Below are positions 60,061 to 64,000 of a stretch of 64,000 nt of DNA, piece after piece; positions within the stretch are counted from its first letter, which is position 1, and the number at the start of each line of letters is the position of its first letter. The translations under genes and the position numbers were made by a program. This stretch comes from Physcomitrium patens. Its lineage: Eukaryota > Streptophyta > Bryopsida > Funariales > Funariaceae. The notes under the pieces were generated by a model that was not told the origin of the DNA, made no database searches, and saw only the letters and a program-made list of their open reading frames with translations. The stretch spans positions 13,799,903 through 13,863,902 of the forward strand of contig NC_037271.1 in assembly GCF_000002425.4 (NCBI RefSeq). The letters are read 5' to 3'.

Positions 60061-61256
60061 AAGAGGAAATATTTAGAGCTTCAATCCATGCATATGTATG
60101 TAAAGTGCCAAGCTTGCACCTCAATTAACTTACTGATAATAAAAGAGTAACTACATTTTTGCCATGTCACTTTAACATGCAATCAGTATTTGGTGACACC
60201 ATAATTTCAAATTGGAAACATTGGGACAGTTTTGAAGGTCACTACATATCACCCAACATTCACCCCGTAAGTGTCAATAGATCATCAAAAACTAAAGCTG
60301 TCAAACTGAAATCAACAGGTTACACTATCCAAAGTCAATCCACTGGAACTTCGTGGATGAACACTGTTGGCTTTCCTTAAATACTATTTTCTGAACTAGT
60401 TGAATTTTGAAGCATGGTACCATCTACAGTTAGATGGCACTTATCGATCACTTTCCACATTCATCGAGTTAACTTGAGACAACATAGTTTATGATGATTT
60501 TGAAAAAGAAAGTTTTATTCGAAATAAGCTCTAATCCATATGAGTTTTTGAAAATGAGTATTGTACAGAACTGTGAAGAGAATTGCCAAAAGTTTCCTGT
60601 CGAAGTTTGTGACAAACCGAGATCGGGATTCTCGGAGGTGGAGAGGGCACCATTGGTGCTTTATCCTGTAAAAGCCATTAATACGTGTTACACACCATTT
60701 TGCGGCGAAAGTCTGCCCCGCACGATCTAAAGGCTCCCATCCAGTCTCGACGTGCAGAACCGGGAAGAGCTGGAGCCTGTGTAGCAGCTCCGAGGAAGTT
60801 GGAAACATGTCGAGTCTAAGGACCATGTGATCACGCGGTAATTCGTGGAGTGGAACATTAAAGACGAAGGTTATCGTAAAACGATGTAGAAAGATCGCAG
60901 AGGAAGAGCTTAAACCCTGCTTCAACTACTCAGGCTTAACCACCAACCAAATCCAGACCTGATAGCACGAAGACATCTTATGCAGCAATTTACATAGAGT
61001 TATGCTAGGAATAGCACGTCGCAATGTTGAAAATAGGAACCTGGACAGAGAAATGGGTTCAAATTTTATTGCTCAGGAATCAAATTCCTTACTCTCCAAC
61101 AGTTTCAGTAGGAATGATCTTTAAATCCCACATACATCGAAACTGGTTCACCGAGTCATATGCAGGGCAGGTAGACGGCATAAGCAGTGTACATAGAAAT
61201 GCCTACATAGAGCCGCTCAACTGAATTTATTCTCCTGTAGGCATAAGCCATCAATT
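60061..61256. other. DNA downstream of the secreted-protein gene
   Basis: From about 60500 the composition is that of a gene island. A 136-codon frame on the minus strand at 60515-60925 starts at a non-ATG codon and matches no family I know, so it is not called. The right end is likely the 3' UTR of the gene at 61257-61724. Confidence 0.4.
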
Positions 61257-61724
61257 TCAGCAGTTTGCGGAGCCGATGTCAATCATGGTGGATACACCAT
61301 ACCTCTGGCTGGACAATCCTATGGCAATATTCTTGCCATCGATCTTCAGGACGCGGAATGCCGACGGCACACGGTCAAAAACTTGGATGATCACCTGGTC
61401 CGCATACTGCGCGTATGTAACCTTGGTGCCTGCAGGAATGGTATAATAATTGATCGAAGGATCACAAACACCGAGATCAGGTGCTGCAAAGTTGCCAACG
61501 ATGAACACCTCGTTAGAATTCTTGCAGAATGTGACGGTGCTAGGGTTTCCTTCGGGGCAAACGAGACCATCCGTAACTGGAGAGTTCTGAAGCTTGAATT
61601 TCTTGCCGGACACCGAGAAAGTCCGAATGCATGTGCCCTGTCCCCCATTATCCTTTCCAGCAGCCACAACTACCACCATCGCCAACACAACCACCAGTAC
61701 AGACACACTATGTACTATCGCCAT
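61257..61724 (-). CDS. small secreted protein of unknown family, 155 residues
   Basis: A single-exon frame from an ATG at 61724 to TGA at 61257-61259. The N-terminus (MAIVHSVSVLVVVLAMVVVV then AAGKD) is a strong signal peptide. The mature part of about 130 residues has five Cys (in TCIR, VCPEG, FCKN, VCDPS and the terminal ANC), is rich in beta-forming residues and Ser, Thr, Gly, and has no transmembrane segment. I do not recognise the family. An apoplastic, disulfide-bonded protein is the simplest reading. No stop, frameshift or transposon tie is seen. A TATA-like site lies at 61968-61974. A short intron in the leader is possible. Confidence 0.7.
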   Translation of the reverse strand: MAIVHSVSVLVVVLAMVVVVAAGKDNGGQGTCIRTFSVSGKKFKLQNSPVTDGLVCPEGNPSTVTFCKNSNEVFIVGNFAAPDLGVCDPSINYYTIPAGTKVTYAQYADQVIIQVFDRVPSAFRVLKIDGKNIAIGLSSQRYGVSTMIDIGSANC

Positions 61725-61967
61725 GGCTGCTAACAGGTCTCCTCTCAACACAGATGTATTACAGCAAATTTACACCACAACTCATCAGTTCTAAATCTCT
61801 AACTCTAGAGCTGAAAGTTTGAGGTCAGACACTGGTAACCATCTCTTGTATAGTCCAACAGGAATGAACAAATGCTGGTGAAATCGTCTACACGCTGACC
61901 TGCTACTTACACTTCAAGTGACCTGGCACTCAACCGCTCCGAGTCAAGTACCTCACGTCGAACTCAG

Positions 61968-61974
61968 TTTTATA
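61968..61974 (-). promoter_or_regulatory. candidate TATA box of the secreted-protein gene
   Basis: TATAAAA on the minus strand (context GCTATAAAACTGAG), 244 bp upstream of the ATG in mixed-composition DNA. It implies a leader of about 210 nt. Confidence 0.45.
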
Positions 61975-63133
61975 GCTGACAAACTACAGAACCATCAAGT
62001 TGTCCGTTATAATTAGACATTTTTCAAGTACCATAGTTGCATTCACGTTGTCATTGCTTCTATAATCGGCTTTCGATGCACTGAGGAGAGGATTTTGGAA
62101 ACATCTAGGAAAGACTCCTCATTTTCTTTTGTAAATGGGGACTTGCGCAGTCTAGAGACCGCCTAAATTCTTTCTTGAAGCTCTTTTTCGTCTCACTGAA
62201 ATTCTCGAAGTTTCACCTTCACATGGTTAAAACCTCTCACTCTGTATTCCTCGTGCGCCATTCCGACTTGGAATATTAACGACCCTTTCGCTTCATGACT
62301 ACACTCTATAAGACAGTGGAATTATCTCTATTTGCCAATTATAATTCAATGGATGAGAGCATAAAATTACATGGTACCAATCTGGGGGACGTTCTCGACG
62401 CTGTTTAGATGCTAAATTAATTGTCGTGGGTGTTTTTACTTGAGGGGGGTCGTTCTGTTCGTGGTCATTGGAGAGCTTTGCAGATGAACACCGCCAATAC
62501 GAGCCTCTTCAGCAGTCTATTTCAGGAGCAATGTCGAGGCAAAGGAAACGCGCAAAAGGAAGTCTACCCATTAACTGTAGAGTTCATACGAATGTATTAT
62601 ATCTTACTGGCAAGTTGACTCTTTGTAACGAAATCCTCGCACGTATTGGCACACATTCAGCAATTGCTCAGCCCACAATTACAGTTCTTATCCGATGACG
62701 CAAGATGAAGATATAGAATAGTCACGGAACAGTTCTGACTTGCCAACTGTGGCCTCCATGCAAGCAATCTTCAACATTCAACATATCACATTCAGGAAAG
62801 AGAAGGATCCTGGCTTCTCGGACTCAAATTTGACAACGTGCAAGAATCATATGAATGAGTGGCCCCACTTGTCAGATTATCGTGGAGCTACCCACGTAAT
62901 TTGATTATTGATTTTTGTTCATTTGTTTATTTATTTTCTCTTCATCTTGAAAACAGAAGCAAATTTGCATGTATGCTGCTAAAACGAGAGGTACAAGCTA
63001 ATACAATGCGACTTTGCTACAGAAAAAAGTAAAAAGGTCGTTAGACCACATATCATCCACTTTTTGCATTGAGGTTATCATTTTTTTTTTTTTTTGTAAG
63101 AATTTGGTAGTCTTTTTATTGTTGTGCTAGCTC
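61975..63133. other. upstream flank of the secreted-protein gene
   Basis: Mixed composition until about 62900, then AT-rich with a poly-T run near 63081-63095. Small open frames at 62421-62698 match nothing known. Confidence 0.4.
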
Positions 63134-63254
63134 ATGGAAGTGTATCAAACTTTATCTTGGTTTGTTCCATTATTTGAGAAGAATTCTCTCATATTGCATA
63201 ACTTTAAGACATTTTTGGAAGCATGTGAGGAAGGATTTGGTGAACAAGACAAGA
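63134..63254 (+). pseudogene. retrotransposon gag fragment
   Basis: TLSWFVPLFEKNSLILHNF and FLEACEEGFGEQDK match the capsid region of Ty3/gypsy gag and align with the ALSWFSSFFERRDPIL region of copy 1, but with a different family's residues. It ends exactly where an LTR-like sequence starts (63255). Confidence 0.7.
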
Positions 63255-63350
63255 TGTCATGTATGTACACATGTAAACCAAAAAGTACCTATATGATTAG
63301 GATAATAGTAGATAAAAGTAGCTTAATTCTATAATATCTTCTATAAAAGC
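63255..63350 (+). repeat. LTR-like fragment related to the chromovirus LTR
   Basis: TGTCATGTATGTACACATGTAAACC, a 25-base start shown here only in part as TGTCATGTATGTACACATG, then GTAGATAAAAGTAGCTTAATTC-like words in the order of the LTR starts at 15293 and 38335. After about 63350 the similarity fades, so it is truncated or belongs to a sister family. Confidence 0.55.
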
Positions 63351-64000
63351 TGTGGTGTTGACATGTTATAACATGCTTCTCTTGACAAGTTATAACTTCT
63401 AATTTGACTATCCACTTGATGTGAAAATTTTCATATAATTCTCAATTTATTTTCTATATGTTCAAGAATTTTCAACCTAATCCAACCTACAAATTGTGAG
63501 AGAACCTCCAAAAACTACACTGATGACACTTGGCTGCCAACTTGAAAGGTGAATCAAAAGTTCCAGTAGTGATTTTTCCTTCACCAACTTATAACTTCAA
63601 CTCTAAATTGGTGTGTATTTTGATCTTCAAGTCCTTCAATACCATGCCAAATTTCACCTTGATCCAATTAGTGAATCTTTAGATATCATAGAAACCCTAT
63701 CCAACCTCAAACTACCAACTTCTAATATGTTCTTGTATCAAAACTCAAATATCTTTCAATTGCATTGTTGAATTATCACAAAATTTTATATATACTTAAA
63801 ACACCTGATTATCCAAGTATTATTAAAATTTGAACTAAAGATGTGATACAAATTTTACAAACTAGCCAAGTGTGCTAGCTCTAATTTCATTGCATAAATC
63901 CCAAGTTGCCAATATATAACTTTGACTTCTAACAACAATTGCTAACTCTTCTCAAATCCTACTAAAAACCAACTTTATGTCTCTAGAACAAGCTCCATCT
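63351..64000. other. unassigned DNA at the window edge
   Basis: Moderately AT-rich. Variants of the word ACTTATAACTTC recur irregularly (63387, 63589 and near 63915), which hints at an untyped repeat. No coding sequence was recognised. Confidence 0.35.

Noticed and set aside
60515..60925. 136-codon frame on the minus strand
   Set aside because: It begins at a non-ATG codon, has no recognisable domain and no splice context; kept only as a remark.

Overview
The window looks like nuclear DNA of a land plant, most likely a moss. The evidence is short genes split by small GT-AG introns, plant-type gene families (SURNod19, a PDIL1-3/1-4-like protein disulfide isomerase, a YhaK-type pirin), plant-style LTR retrotransposons (a chromodomain Ty3/gypsy family and a Ty1/copia family), Tc1-like DNA transposons, and long AT-rich stretches full of (TA)n tracts. 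The species cannot be fixed from sequence alone.

Layout. Four gene-bearing islands of mixed base composition sit in AT-rich, transposon-packed DNA. Island 1 (1-3400) has no gene I recognise. Island 2 (about 7600-12460) holds a seven-exon minus-strand pirin-like cupin gene (9305-11349). Island 3 (about 25600-32560) holds a three-exon minus-strand SURNod19 gene (25925-27810) and, behind it, a minus-strand protein disulfide isomerase that is a pseudogene (29170-32043): two nonsense codons, frameshifts, an internal deletion, and loss of both cysteines of the second active site. Island 4 (about 60060-63100) holds a small secreted-protein gene (61257-61724) of no recognised family.

Transposon blocks. 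At 14796-23104 a Tc1-like transposon with about 215-bp inverted repeats has its transposase split by a 6.4-kb chromovirus (15293-21685) carrying 561-bp LTRs. At 36842-57863 a Ty1/copia element of about 5 kb has been expanded to 21 kb by three later insertions: a second chromovirus copy (38335-45941, itself carrying a 1.2-kb insertion at 40124-41332), a 1.5-kb LTR-like repeat (48136 to about 49690), and a third, very decayed chromovirus copy (50248-57095, itself carrying a related 1.5-kb repeat). Target duplications, and host reading frames that resume across each chromovirus insertion, support this order. A reverse-oriented solo LTR (58090-58605), a second decayed Tc1 transposase (about 59250-59960) and a gag fragment abutting an LTR fragment (63134-63350) follow.

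The most unusual content is in the transposons: a conserved 140-residue extra ORF between the chromodomain and the 3' LTR of the chromovirus; paired heat-shock-element-like palindromes in its LTRs; Tc1 inverted repeats that begin and end with inverted copies of one motif; and a copia primer site complementary to the anticodon arm of initiator tRNA-Met. I see no CRISPR, rRNA, convincing tRNA or bacterial-type operon.
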